Origin: Duncaniella sp.
Lineage (GTDB): Bacteria > Bacteroidota > Bacteroidia > Bacteroidales > Muribaculaceae
Length of the DNA stretch: 64,000 nt
NCBI GenBank assembly: GCA_023664955.1
Contig: JAMPEV010000001.1
Span: 259,899-323,898, forward strand
Direction: 5' to 3'
Notes under the pieces: generated by a model
Seen by the model: the letters and a program-made list of their open reading frames with translations, nothing else
Told to the model about the DNA's origin: nothing
Databases searched by the model: none
Made by a program: the position numbers and the translations under genes
Part shown: piece after piece, positions 1-8,909 of the stretch
How positions within the stretch are numbered: position 1 is the stretch's first letter
Layout of the letters: the number at the start of each line of letters is the position of its first letter

Positions 1-140
1 AAGATTTACCCGAATCGCAATGATTCGGGTAAGGGCAGTATACGTTTGTTTAAAATTTAAATGAAAGAGCCGTGGATATTATAAGTCTTATTTGGGTTAT
101 CAGGTTGCTCTGATAATTTTGATATTCAATTATTGAAAGT

Positions 141-174
141 AAAAACGTCCGCCGGGTTACCGGTGGACGTTTTT
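141..174. terminator. Bidirectional intrinsic terminator
   Basis: A 13-bp stem (141-153 with 162-174, one G-T wobble) is flanked by A-runs and T-runs on the two sides, so it can work on either strand. It lies downstream of the minus-strand ferredoxin gene and would also end a plus-strand transcript entering from the left. Confidence 0.75.
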
Positions 175-223
175 ATCATTTTTTAATATCTTCCTGTGGA
201 AGATTGCTTGGGTATTCTGCGGA

Positions 224-394
224 TTAGTTGCCGGGGATGATAGCTTCGCTGGGGCAAACTTCAGCGCAAGAGCCGCACTCGATGCAGGTGTCGGGGTCGA
301 TGTGGTAGATGTCGCCTTCAGAGATAGCGTCAACCGGACAAACGGGCTGGCAAGTGCCGCAAGCCACGCATGAATCAGTAATTACGTAAGCCAT
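224..394 (-). CDS. Small 2[4Fe-4S] ferredoxin
   Basis: This is a 56-residue bacterial-type ferredoxin, a cytoplasmic low-potential electron carrier. Both cluster motifs are complete: CVACGTCQPVCP followed by CIECGSCAEVCP, giving the eight cysteines needed for two [4Fe-4S] clusters. The reading frame extends upstream to 487, but the start was set at the ATG at 394 (MAYVITDSC) because that gives the usual ferredoxin N-terminus, and the longer version adds a basic segment unlike the family. A -7-like element (TACTTTTG read on the minus strand, 445-452) lies within that discarded extension, which supports the short form. The gene appears monocistronic, with a terminator at 141-174. The partner oxidoreductase is not visible here; pyruvate:ferredoxin oxidoreductase or Rnf are family-level guesses. 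Confidence 0.93.
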   Translation of the reverse strand: MAYVITDSCVACGTCQPVCPVDAISEGDIYHIDPDTCIECGSCAEVCPSEAIIPGN

Positions 395-444
395 GGTTTT
401 GTAATTTTTAGTTAGATAATTAATACGAAAAACATTATACGGTG

Positions 445-452
445 CAAAAGTA
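445..452 (-). promoter_or_regulatory. Ferredoxin promoter, -7 element
   Basis: TACTTTTG on the minus strand matches the Bacteroidetes -7 consensus TAnnTTTG and lies about 50 nt upstream of the chosen ferredoxin ATG. A convincing -33 TTTG was not seen. Confidence 0.5.
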
Positions 453-589
453 ATGCTTTTCTTTGAATTATGACTCAATTTTAACAAAAAAATAGTTTTT
501 TATCATTATTTGAGGAATCATGTATCTTTTCATGACATTTACTATGCGAGCTCCAAGTTCATCTGCTTTGAAGAATTGAGAATAAAAAA

Positions 590-619
590 AGCGGAATGCC
601 AATCCATTGACATTCCGCT
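590..619 (-). terminator. Terminator of the susC-susD-lipoprotein operon
   Basis: A 9-bp stem (590-598 with 611-619) is followed on the minus strand by a run of T (complement of the A-run at 583-590). It lies downstream of the beta-helix lipoprotein gene that ends at 758. Confidence 0.75.
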
Positions 620-658
620 CATGGGGTTATCTCAGAATTATTCAAGAGATATGGTAGT

Positions 659-745
659 ATTGTAGGGACTGTTGTTTTTTTGTCAATTCTACCGTGATTC
701 GGTTTCCCCGGCCGGGGAGGACGCACCATGGTGCATCCCTACAAT
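659..745. repeat. 87-bp MITE/REP-like inverted-repeat element
   Basis: The termini ATTGTAGGGA (659-668) and TCCCTACAAT (736-745) are perfect 10-bp inverted repeats. Inside are two perfect 12-bp palindromes, CCCCGGCCGGGG (706-717) and GCACCATGGTGC (723-734). No coding capacity is evident. It sits between the lipoprotein stop codon and the operon terminator. Only one copy is visible in the window, so dispersal in the genome is inferred from the structure, not shown. Confidence 0.6.
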
Positions 746-757
746 GAGATTCGTAGA

Positions 758-2980
758 TTATCTCCAACGCGGGTCACCAATACCGAGAAGGTAGATCTCG
801 TGAGTGGTCACTTCGGTAGTGTGCTTGTATTTAAGCGCGTTGTAGATGTCGGCAGGAGCCATGTGGTCATTCTTGTTGGCAGCTGCCGGGTCATGCTGAG
901 TGTAAGGAGGATTAGGAGCGTTGAAGAGGTCAGTGGCCTTCAAAGGATTGTTACCAACCTTAACCTTCAATTCCTGTTCACCCTGTATCACGCCCGGTGT
1001 AGCCTTAAGGAATGCGCCTGCTGAGTTCTTAGATGCTGAGAATGCACCAGAAGTGAAGATACCGTCAAGCTGGCAGGTCTTATCGTTGTAACCTACAGAG
1101 TAGTTGTCAGCGATATCGAATGTTATCTGACCGGAACCGCCGACTGTACGGATATCCATACCTTCGTTGTATAGGTTACGCTTATCGCTCGCATCCTTAG
1201 TAAGAACGAAGAGGTTCTTCTTTACAGTGATCTTAGAGCCACCGGGGAGATAACGGAGATCAAAAAGCTTACGGCCGGATGAACGGGTTGAGAAGTTGAT
1301 GAAAGTATTATTCTCGAGAGTGATGTTGTAAGCGATATCAGCACCCCAAGCGAGGTTTTTACCATTATCAGTGAACATACAAGTACGAGGTGAATCGTAG
1401 AATGTATTGTTGGTGAAGCGCATATCCATGAAGATATTTGACTTGGCGGAGCTACCGTCACCTGCAATCCATGCGTAACCACGACCGTTGTTGTCATAGT
1501 AACCGCAGTTCATGAAGATGGAGCTGTCAATAATCATTTTCTTGAATTGCTTAGTCTTAGAACCCTGAACTCGGATGAAACCACGAATCATGCGCTGGAA
1601 TGTGCAGTCATAAACCTCGAATGAATCGAAGGTCACACCCATACCGTTAGAGTACATGTTAGCGAAGTAGTTACCGGTTGAACCGCCTTCACCGAAGTTA
1701 CGGGCGAGCGGACAGTCGAAGTCTATACCGCGGAATATGATTGACTCAACTTGGATAGGAGCGTCAGCCTCGCCTGCTTCTTTCGGACGACCGAACATAA
1801 AGTTGTTAGAACGAACAGTTGTACCTTCCATGCCGATACCACCAAGATAAACCTTAGCACGCTTGCCGGCAGCATAGTCTTCGGGAGCTGTCTCCATTGT
1901 GAAGCCCTTGCAAAGAGTAGTATTGCCTTCGAAGTAGTAAGCCTTGTCACCTTCGAGGTAGAAAGTCTGGCCCTCGGCCATGTTGATGTCAGCATTATAG
2001 TTAAGAATGATGGTGTCAAGACGGCAAGCATTAAAATCAGCGGCGCCACGGATAGTATCGTTGGGGTCGCAATAGTGCTTGATGAGGATGGGTTCGCCCG
2101 GGTCTCCTTTTGTACGATATGTCATAGTGTTATAGATAGCATCCACAGGTACGGGGATGTTTTCGTTAACAACATTGACAACGTATACAGAGTTGGGAGA
2201 AAGACCATCAACGCGGATAATACCTTTTTCAAGGTCTTCCTTAGTGATTGTGTAGTTAGTCCACTTTGGATCTACTACAGCATCAGGGTTGGTAAGCGAA
2301 GCGGCTACCTGAAGTTTCTGTGCTACGTAGTATTCCTCACCGTTTACCATTTCAGTCTGGAAGTTTTCCTTGAAGTCTTCGATTTGTGCAGCATTGCCTG
2401 AGTCAGAGACTTTAAGGTTGATAACGACATCGAAGGCCTCGTAATCCTTGTTGTTACAAGCGATAACGGCTGGAGTAGGATAGCGTTCACCGGTGGTTAC
2501 ACCTACATATTCTGACCACTGACGTCCGTTACCGTAACCATACCATTTAGAGTGATACTGTTCACCCTTTGGAGAAAGTACGCGGATGGCGAAACGATAG
2601 TCAGTTGAATATTCAAGGTTGGGGATGTCATATTCGAGGACATCGGGACCCACTGTGAACTGGTCAAGGAGACGATCTGGATTGTTCCAGTCTTCCTCAA
2701 GACCTGAAGTTAGCCCTGTAGCGAGTCCGTATTTAATTTCGTAACCGGCCGCACCCTCGATACCAAACCAAGTAAGGTGTGCGGTGTTCAAGTCGATAGC
2801 TTTTGTTTCGTATGGGTCATTACCAGCAGAAATGTTGGTATTGTTGTCCACACGGAACATTGTCATCGGCATGCGCTCCAAGTCCTCAACCACATTGAAA
2901 TTTACATCATCGTCATTACATGATGTGAATGTGGTGGCACTCATAAGGAGGGCAAGACCATATAATAATTTAGTTTTCAT
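758..2980 (-). CDS. Surface lipoprotein of the pectin locus (FN3-like plus beta-helix, DUF4957/DUF5123 type)
   Basis: This 740-residue protein has a lipoprotein signal peptide with the lipobox cysteine at residue 21. The CNDDD that follows resembles the acidic export signal of surface lipoproteins in Bacteroidetes. Residues about 60-165 look like a fibronectin type III domain. From about residue 300 onward, repeated short strands rich in Asn, Gly and Phe (IIFRGIDF, NNTFYDSPRT, NNTFINFS) indicate a right-handed beta-helix of the pectate-lyase-like fold. I assign it to the DUF4957/DUF5123 family by resemblance. It is the last gene of the susC-susD operon, the usual position of a surface glycan-binding protein. 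The fold suggests pectin binding or cleavage, but no catalytic residues could be assigned. A gap of 33 bp separates it from susD. Confidence 0.8.
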   Translation of the reverse strand: MKTKLLYGLALLMSATTFTSCNDDDVNFNVVEDLERMPMTMFRVDNNTNISAGNDPYETKAIDLNTAHLTWFGIEGAAGYEIKYGLATGLTSGLEEDWNNPDRLLDQFTVGPDVLEYDIPNLEYSTDYRFAIRVLSPKGEQYHSKWYGYGNGRQWSEYVGVTTGERYPTPAVIACNNKDYEAFDVVINLKVSDSGNAAQIEDFKENFQTEMVNGEEYYVAQKLQVAASLTNPDAVVDPKWTNYTITKEDLEKGIIRVDGLSPNSVYVVNVVNENIPVPVDAIYNTMTYRTKGDPGEPILIKHYCDPNDTIRGAADFNACRLDTIILNYNADINMAEGQTFYLEGDKAYYFEGNTTLCKGFTMETAPEDYAAGKRAKVYLGGIGMEGTTVRSNNFMFGRPKEAGEADAPIQVESIIFRGIDFDCPLARNFGEGGSTGNYFANMYSNGMGVTFDSFEVYDCTFQRMIRGFIRVQGSKTKQFKKMIIDSSIFMNCGYYDNNGRGYAWIAGDGSSAKSNIFMDMRFTNNTFYDSPRTCMFTDNGKNLAWGADIAYNITLENNTFINFSTRSSGRKLFDLRYLPGGSKITVKKNLFVLTKDASDKRNLYNEGMDIRTVGGSGQITFDIADNYSVGYNDKTCQLDGIFTSGAFSASKNSAGAFLKATPGVIQGEQELKVKVGNNPLKATDLFNAPNPPYTQHDPAAANKNDHMAPADIYNALKYKHTTEVTTHEIYLLGIGDPRWR

Positions 2981-3013
2981 TTTTTTCTAATTGATGTTAT
3001 CGAGATTCAAGGT

Positions 3014-5038
3014 TTAATAGCCATACTTGTTAACATACTGACCGTTAGAACGCTCAACAGCGTAGCGCGGGTAGGGGAGGATGTAACGAACCACGGGGAG
3101 ACTCTCAACAGTGGGGAGTGAAGATGGTTCGGGGCAATGCTCATAGTTTCCGTTGTTGTTGATATAAATCAGACCATTGTCCTCGTCGCAGTAAATATAA
3201 CCGCGGAGTGAATACAGGAAGTAGTCAGAGGGGAGACCGGTATTGTCATTATACCAAGAGTGGAATTCAGCGGGAAGAGAAGTCAAGTCTTTACGACTTG
3301 AAACTTCTGTGGGATTGATGCCCCAGTATGGGTTAACAACTTCAATAACCTCTACTGATTGGTTGGGGAACTGATAAACCGGATAAACTTCGCTTGCCAT
3401 TACAGTACGCTTTTTAGGATCTGTGTTATAAACAGCGTATGCGATGTTATCGTAAGCTTCATCGTTACCATGATCGTAAGTAGCAGCCCAGCTGAGATAT
3501 TCTGAACTTGAGGCAGAGTTTTCAGCAACACCAAAATAACGGAAGAAGTTATAGTAAGTGTTGATGTTGTACTGGTTGTTACGAACGAGGTCACGCCAAC
3601 GCATGTTTTCACCTGCGAACTCAAATTTTCGTTCGTCAAGAACGGCCTTCAAGAAATCTTCCTTAGAACCATAAAGCTCAGAGCGAGAAATCTTAGCGGG
3701 GTCTGTCTGAGCAAATGCGCGTGTGCGGACAGTCTCAAGAGCCTGGATTGCCGCACCTGTAGGACCGTTGTTGATCTCATTGTCAGCTTCAGCAAACATA
3801 AGAAGAACGTCGGTGTAGCGCATATAGGGGTAATTGATGCCGGTGTTGTCAGTTGAAGTATTACCAAGGCCATTGTTGTTCCAAAGTTTAGACCATTTAC
3901 CATTGTAAACGGAGCGGCCCTTGTTGACTTGGGGAACACCAAGGTTTGAGTAGTTAATCAACTGATTGATGTAGTCACGGCGGATATCTTTCTCATCGAA
4001 GAGATAACGATAGAGGGCATTGAGCTGGGCATTAGAGTCAGCCTTACCATACTTGTGAGGAGTGACACCCTCTGAGTTATCCATTTTGATGCCGTGGATG
4101 TATCCGATGTTACCTGTTGAGTTTTCCCCGAACGGAATTTCGAATATGGGGTCGTCGGAGCTGTCAACGATGAAGTTACATTCGTCAACGAATACTTGAT
4201 AGAAAGGCTTGGCAAGCTTATGAGTGTTAGACTCGATAACCTTGTTAGCATATTCACGAGCAGTCTGATAGAAATCGAGGTAATTACTTGGACGCTTCAT
4301 TGTGCCATAGGCTCCTCCTTCGGGGTAGAGAGAGTATCCTCCGGCAGTAAGAGCGAGACGTGCAATCATTGACCAGGCCATTTCCTTGCTGATACGTTCA
4401 ACACCAAGCGACATATCCTTTGCGAACTTCATGCCGTCAGCACAACCCTTAAGGTCATCAATAAGATATTGAAGCATTTCGGTACGGTTCATAATTGGAT
4501 AAATGAGGTTCTCTGCCTTGTCAGTAGCCAGCCATGAAGCGGGGACGTCACCGAAAAGCCAAGTTAATTCATGATAGAAAATGGCACGAAGCACTTTGGC
4601 TTCACCCATCATCTGAGTAAGCTCCTCATCGATTTCTCCCTTGTCATCGGGAACATATAGGTCAGATTCCTCAAGAGTGTTGATGAACTTATTCGCACGT
4701 TCAACGCCGGCATAAAGCTCACGCCACACAGCTTCAATTTCGCTACCTGCGGGGTCGCAGTCGAAGCGTCGGTAGGAGTTGTGAGTGTTATAGTGATTGT
4801 TGTTGATATGGAACTCAACGTCACTGTTTAACGCGAAAGTAGAGATGAGGTGCTTTCCGAATGTGTTGTTAGATAACAGGGTAGCATAAACACCATTCAG
4901 AGCACGGTCAATCTCCGTTTTATCTGCGAAAACGTAGTCGGGGTCAATTTTAGATGGCGCGTCAACCTCCAAGAAATCAGAGCAGGAGGCAAGTGCCAAA
5001 GCTGACATACCGGCTATTAATATATTGCGTAATTTCAT
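3014..5038 (-). CDS. SusD/RagB-family nutrient-binding outer-membrane lipoprotein
   Basis: This 674-residue SusD homolog is the surface lid that binds oligosaccharide and delivers it to the SusC channel. The lipobox is LASCS with the lipidated cysteine at residue 19, followed by SDFLE, a typical surface-export signal. The N-terminal block (DFLEVDAPSKIDPDYVFAD, then a TPR-rich helical region around FYHELTWLFGDVP) and the C-terminal block (RYTDVLLMFAEADNEI, then FLKAVLDERKFEFAGENMRW) are the classic SusD signatures. It lies 34 bp downstream of susC on the same strand. The substrate is inferred from the adjacent divergent pectin enzymes. It is somewhat longer than the usual 500-650 residues, with no sign of truncation. 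Confidence 0.95.
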   Translation of the reverse strand: MKLRNILIAGMSALALASCSDFLEVDAPSKIDPDYVFADKTEIDRALNGVYATLLSNNTFGKHLISTFALNSDVEFHINNNHYNTHNSYRRFDCDPAGSEIEAVWRELYAGVERANKFINTLEESDLYVPDDKGEIDEELTQMMGEAKVLRAIFYHELTWLFGDVPASWLATDKAENLIYPIMNRTEMLQYLIDDLKGCADGMKFAKDMSLGVERISKEMAWSMIARLALTAGGYSLYPEGGAYGTMKRPSNYLDFYQTAREYANKVIESNTHKLAKPFYQVFVDECNFIVDSSDDPIFEIPFGENSTGNIGYIHGIKMDNSEGVTPHKYGKADSNAQLNALYRYLFDEKDIRRDYINQLINYSNLGVPQVNKGRSVYNGKWSKLWNNNGLGNTSTDNTGINYPYMRYTDVLLMFAEADNEINNGPTGAAIQALETVRTRAFAQTDPAKISRSELYGSKEDFLKAVLDERKFEFAGENMRWRDLVRNNQYNINTYYNFFRYFGVAENSASSSEYLSWAATYDHGNDEAYDNIAYAVYNTDPKKRTVMASEVYPVYQFPNQSVEVIEVVNPYWGINPTEVSSRKDLTSLPAEFHSWYNDNTGLPSDYFLYSLRGYIYCDEDNGLIYINNNGNYEHCPEPSSLPTVESLPVVRYILPYPRYAVERSNGQYVNKYGY

Positions 5039-5072
5039 TTTGGTTACTTATGTAATATGGTATAAGATTTGA

Positions 5073-8000
5073 TTAGAAAGAGAGATTCACACCAAGGACA
5101 TAGCTGCGGCTACGCGGATAGCGGTTGAAGTCGTAGCTCGGGGTAAGACCGCTCTGGATGTCAACTTCGGGGTCGTAACCAGAATAATTGGTGATAATAA
5201 ACGGATTGGTCACAGATGCGTAGAAACGACACTTGGAAAGGCCTGCTTTCTTAATGAGGTTGGTAGGCATTGTGTAACCAAGAGTGATGTCGGTACAACG
5301 AAGGAATGAACCATCTTCAACGAAGTAAGATGAAGTGAATTCCTTGTTTACGTCAGAAGGATTCCAAAGAGTGCGTCCGGCGTTCATATCTCTGTAAATC
5401 TGAGCTGCATTATCGAAGTAGGTGTTGCCATACATGGGATCCATGCCATTCATATACTGCCATCCTTCGCTGAATTCAGCAAGTACATTGTAGAACTTGT
5501 TCTTGTTGCTGATAGATGACGAGAGATAGTAAGCTGTTGCGTTGTAAACGTCGAAATCAAGGAAGTAGGTGAAGTTGGCTGTGAAGTCGAAGCTCTTCCA
5601 CTGGCCTGAGAGGCCGAAACCACCTTGAAGTTTAGGGGTAGTGCGGCCAATCACGGTGCGGTCATCGTCGGTGATCACACCGTCACCGTTAAGGTCTTTG
5701 TATTTTACCTTACCGGGAAGGGTCGCAGTACCTGACTCAGAACCGTCATACATCTTAGTCATGTCAACTGTGCCTTCCTTGGGTTCGTACTTCTGTGTTG
5801 CTTCAATGAAGTCAAATTCATCGAAACTGTAGAGACCGTCGTAAACGAAACCGTAGATAAGACCAACTTCGCCACCAACCTGGAGGAGGTAGTTGTCATA
5901 GTCGGTTTTAGCACGTGAACTCTTGTTGGTAAGCATGTCAGTTTCACCTGAGAGCTTATCTACCTTCATCTTGTTTGCGCCGATGTTGAAGTTGGCTGAG
6001 AGTACATAGTCCTTACCACGGAGGATATCACCGTTGATAGAAAGCTCAAAACCGCGGTTAGTTACCTGGCCAATGTTCTGGTACTGGTAGCGGTAACCTG
6101 TAGTGGTCAACACGGGTGTCTTATAAATAAGGTCAGAGGTAGTGTTCCAGTAATATTCGGGAGAGAGACGGAGACGACCGTTGAATAATGAGATGTCGAA
6201 TGCGAAGTTGCGGGTAAGAGTGGTTTCCCATTTTATATCCTTGTTGGGGAGATATTCAGAGGGAGCATACCAAAGGTCACCATCGGGTTTTGTCGGGTCT
6301 TCACCCCATGATGGACCGGATGTGTTGTTTACGCTATAGAGATAGCGCCACATGTCGGCATCGATGTTGTTGTTACCGGCTTTACCGATAGCGGCACGGA
6401 ACTTCAATTCGTCAATCCAAGTTAGATCCTTCATAAATTCCTCACTTGAGATTACCCATGCGCCTGATACAGAGGGGAAGTAACCCCACTGGTGACCGGG
6501 TGCGAACATGGTAGAACCGTCGGCGCGGAATGTAGCTGAAAGGAGGTACTTGTGATCGTAGTTGTAGTTCAACTGTCCGAAGTAAGAAGTGGTGCGGTTA
6601 GATGTTGAAAGTTCGGAGTTAGCTTCGTAAGCAGAACCGAGGCTCATGTTATTGAAGGCTTTGTCAGCTTCAATGTTTTTCGGGAAGTAACGGTTCTTCT
6701 GTACGGTTTTCTGTTTCTGCTTGTGATAAAGCTCGAAACCTACGAGGGCGTAGAAGTTGTTCTTCTCTTTAATTGTCCAGTCGTAAGATGCGGTAGTGGT
6801 CCATGTATAAGAGTCGGTTTGTTCCTTGGTGATTGAAGCTACAGGAAGAGTGTTGTTCTTCTGACCTTCTGATGTGAGAGGTCCATAGAAACGTTTGTCA
6901 TCATTGAACTTAACAGAGTAAACTCCATCGGTGCGGAGTGTAAGACCATCAATGGGCTTCCACTCGAGAGCAGCCTGGTTAGAGAAGGTGTAAGCGTGGC
7001 GTTTGCGAACGTTAGTCTTGATGTCGTTTACAGGGTTGGTGTATTCGAAGATTTTTTCCTGGTCTTCGTCGACCCAGTCAGGATCCCACCATGCGCCAAG
7101 TTCACGGATACCGTTAGTGGGACGGTAGCGGAGCACGTCGATAATACCGCCGGTACCTACTGCGTCACCACCGGCACCTTCGTCACGACGATAGGTCATC
7201 TTGGGGTTGAACTGGAAAGTAAGATTGTCGGTAATCTTAGTGGAGAGCTTGGTGAGTACATTGGTACGGCGAACGCCAGTGCCCATGATGATACCGTCAT
7301 CGTTGCTCTGAGTGAATGAGATATTATAGCGAGTCTTTTCGTTACCGCCGCCGATTGATACGTTAGCAGAGTAAGAGAATGGGTTGTTACCCATGATTTC
7401 ATCCTGCCAATCGTGAGTGGGCGCGTTCTTATAGATGTCAAGGTCATTGGGGTTACCGAAGTTGTAACGGAACAACTTTGCCATGCTTGAACGGTTGGAG
7501 TTAGCCGCGGCGTAATTCCACTGGTAGTTTACGAAATCGTAAGTGTCCATGAGGTCGAGCTGCTTGGAAACGTGGCTGATAGAACCCTGGGCGTTGAAGC
7601 TAACCTGGGTGCGCCCTTCAGAAGCTGACTTTGTGGTCACGATAACAACACCATTACCACCCTTCGCACCATAGATAGCGGTGAGGGACGCATCCTTGAG
7701 GATGTCGATTGACTGGATGTCGCTCGGGGGGATATCGTTGATGTTATCAGTCTGGAAACCATCGACGATGTAGAGAGGGTCGTTAGACTGGGTAACTGAC
7801 GTCGCACCACGCACGCGGATGTTGATGTCGGCACCGGGCTGACCGTCGACAGTGGTAACCTGCACACCGGCCACTTTACCCTGGAGGGCTACAGCGGCTG
7901 AAGTCACAGGCACAGCGGCGAGCTTCATACCGGATACAGAACCAACAGAACCGGTAAGGTCGCGGCGAGCGCGTGTGCCACCGTAACCGATGACAACGAC

Positions 8001-8369
8001 TTCCTCGAGAGCTTCAGAGTCTTCGTGGAGCACGACAGTGATGTCGGTCTGTCCGTTGACGCTGACAGTTTCAGTTTTATAACCAATGTAGGAAACCTTA
8101 AGAGTGGCTTTGGAAGAGATGTTTTTGAGGGTGAACTTACCGTCAATGTCGGTAATCACCACATCCTTCGCGCTGCCGCCGTCGACAGCGACAGTGGCGC
8201 CAATCATAGGTTCGCCGGTGCTGTCCTCAACCACACCGTTGACGGTGATGTTTTGAGCATGCGCGGGCAGACCGACGCAGAGCACCATTAAGAATAGCAT
8301 AGTTTTCCAATGCTTCGCAAGGGAAAACGGTCGTAACCATTGCCTACGACTCGTGTTTAAGTCTTTCAT
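5073..8369 (-). CDS. SusC/RagA-family TonB-dependent outer-membrane transporter
   Basis: This 1098-residue SusC-type transporter imports oligosaccharides across the outer membrane using TonB energy. A basic N-terminus with a hydrophobic stretch (residues 23-36) and a cleavage-like AHAQ at 36-39 form the signal peptide. A carboxypeptidase-regulatory-like domain spans about 42-115. The SusC hinge EEVVVIGYG is at 122-130, the plug at about 130-250 (with VRGATSV and PLYIVDG), and the rest is beta-barrel ending in LGVNLSF, an aromatic C-terminus as expected. It is the first gene of a susC-susD-lipoprotein operon. A promoter match at 8704-8734 implies a leader of about 330 nt. The probable substrate is pectin or rhamnogalacturonan oligomers, by context. 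Confidence 0.96.
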   Translation of the reverse strand: MKDLNTSRRQWLRPFSLAKHWKTMLFLMVLCVGLPAHAQNITVNGVVEDSTGEPMIGATVAVDGGSAKDVVITDIDGKFTLKNISSKATLKVSYIGYKTETVSVNGQTDITVVLHEDSEALEEVVVIGYGGTRARRDLTGSVGSVSGMKLAAVPVTSAAVALQGKVAGVQVTTVDGQPGADINIRVRGATSVTQSNDPLYIVDGFQTDNINDIPPSDIQSIDILKDASLTAIYGAKGGNGVVIVTTKSASEGRTQVSFNAQGSISHVSKQLDLMDTYDFVNYQWNYAAANSNRSSMAKLFRYNFGNPNDLDIYKNAPTHDWQDEIMGNNPFSYSANVSIGGGNEKTRYNISFTQSNDDGIIMGTGVRRTNVLTKLSTKITDNLTFQFNPKMTYRRDEGAGGDAVGTGGIIDVLRYRPTNGIRELGAWWDPDWVDEDQEKIFEYTNPVNDIKTNVRKRHAYTFSNQAALEWKPIDGLTLRTDGVYSVKFNDDKRFYGPLTSEGQKNNTLPVASITKEQTDSYTWTTTASYDWTIKEKNNFYALVGFELYHKQKQKTVQKNRYFPKNIEADKAFNNMSLGSAYEANSELSTSNRTTSYFGQLNYNYDHKYLLSATFRADGSTMFAPGHQWGYFPSVSGAWVISSEEFMKDLTWIDELKFRAAIGKAGNNNIDADMWRYLYSVNNTSGPSWGEDPTKPDGDLWYAPSEYLPNKDIKWETTLTRNFAFDISLFNGRLRLSPEYYWNTTSDLIYKTPVLTTTGYRYQYQNIGQVTNRGFELSINGDILRGKDYVLSANFNIGANKMKVDKLSGETDMLTNKSSRAKTDYDNYLLQVGGEVGLIYGFVYDGLYSFDEFDFIEATQKYEPKEGTVDMTKMYDGSESGTATLPGKVKYKDLNGDGVITDDDRTVIGRTTPKLQGGFGLSGQWKSFDFTANFTYFLDFDVYNATAYYLSSSISNKNKFYNVLAEFSEGWQYMNGMDPMYGNTYFDNAAQIYRDMNAGRTLWNPSDVNKEFTSSYFVEDGSFLRCTDITLGYTMPTNLIKKAGLSKCRFYASVTNPFIITNYSGYDPEVDIQSGLTPSYDFNRYPRSRSYVLGVNLSF

Positions 8370-8703
8370 GTTTTGTTAAATAATAAATAAGATTTTTTTC
8401 ATGCAATTTTTTCTATATAGTGATTGATTTTCTCGATTTATTGCTGAATTTTGATGAAATAACGGATAGGTTATTGTATTTTTTAACACTTCAACAAACT
8501 AAGGCTTTAGAAGCCGAAAAAGGATGGTAAAGATGTCGGTTAAACATGAGAAAGAGTTCTCCAAAAGGGCTAAAAGCCGGTGTGAAGAACGGGGACGGGT
8601 CAATCAGTCAGAGAAGAGTTATTGTGCTTTGCACTGTTATTTGCTCCTGGTTAACTTTTGTGTTTTGAAAAATGGTATGTTAATTCCGGGTCGAAATTTT
8701 TTA

Positions 8704-8734
8704 CAAAAGTAATATAAATAATTTATTCCGCAAA
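8704..8734 (-). promoter_or_regulatory. susC promoter (TTTG-N19-TACTTTTG)
   Basis: On the minus strand TTTG (complement of 8731-8734) is followed after exactly 19 nt by TACTTTTG (complement of 8704-8711). This matches the Bacteroidetes -33/-7 consensus in both sequence and spacing. Transcription would start near 8697, leaving a leader of about 330 nt before the susC start codon. Confidence 0.7.
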
Positions 8735-8772
8735 CAGGTTAACAATAAATAACAAAAAAAAATATCTGTAAA

Positions 8773-8804
8773 TTGGTTTGTTTGGAGTATGATTGTTAAC
8801 TTTG
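8773..8804 (+). promoter_or_regulatory. Promoter of the GH28-GH105 plus arm
   Basis: TAACTTTG at 8797-8804 matches the -7 consensus. Upstream TTGG (8773-8776) and TTTG (8777-8780) are candidate -33 elements with 20-nt and 16-nt spacing. The leader of about 95 nt contains complementary segments (AACGA near 8813 and TCGTT near 8848, with GGC/GCC inside), so it may fold. Confidence 0.55.
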
Positions 8805-8909
8805 CACTGTGAACGATTATAGGCACCCGCTAGGGCGTAGAGCCGGTCGTTGATTTCAACTATTTCCGCATTTATTTACGAATACTAATATCATTACAAA
8901 TACAGTTCC

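Larger units (their letters stand above)
8370..8909. other. Divergent regulatory region of the pectin locus
   Basis: About 540 bp separate susC (minus) from the GH28-GH105 gene (plus). It holds a minus-strand promoter at 8704-8734, a likely plus-strand promoter ending at 8804, and a small hairpin at 8503-8515 within the susC leader. The 62-codon plus-strand frame at 8524-8712 has no recognisable features and overlaps the minus promoter, so I do not call it a gene. Confidence 0.6.

Noticed and set aside
6..32. 11-bp perfect hairpin at the left edge
   Set aside because: There is no T-run on either side and no gene context at the edge, so a terminator call is not supported.
1751..2401. 216-codon plus-strand ORF
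   Set aside because: It lies wholly antisense to the beta-helix lipoprotein gene, which has a signal peptide and family features; the antisense product has neither.
8524..8712. 62-codon plus-strand ORF in the divergent pectin promoter region
   Set aside because: No family resemblance, and it overlaps the well-formed susC promoter and leader.
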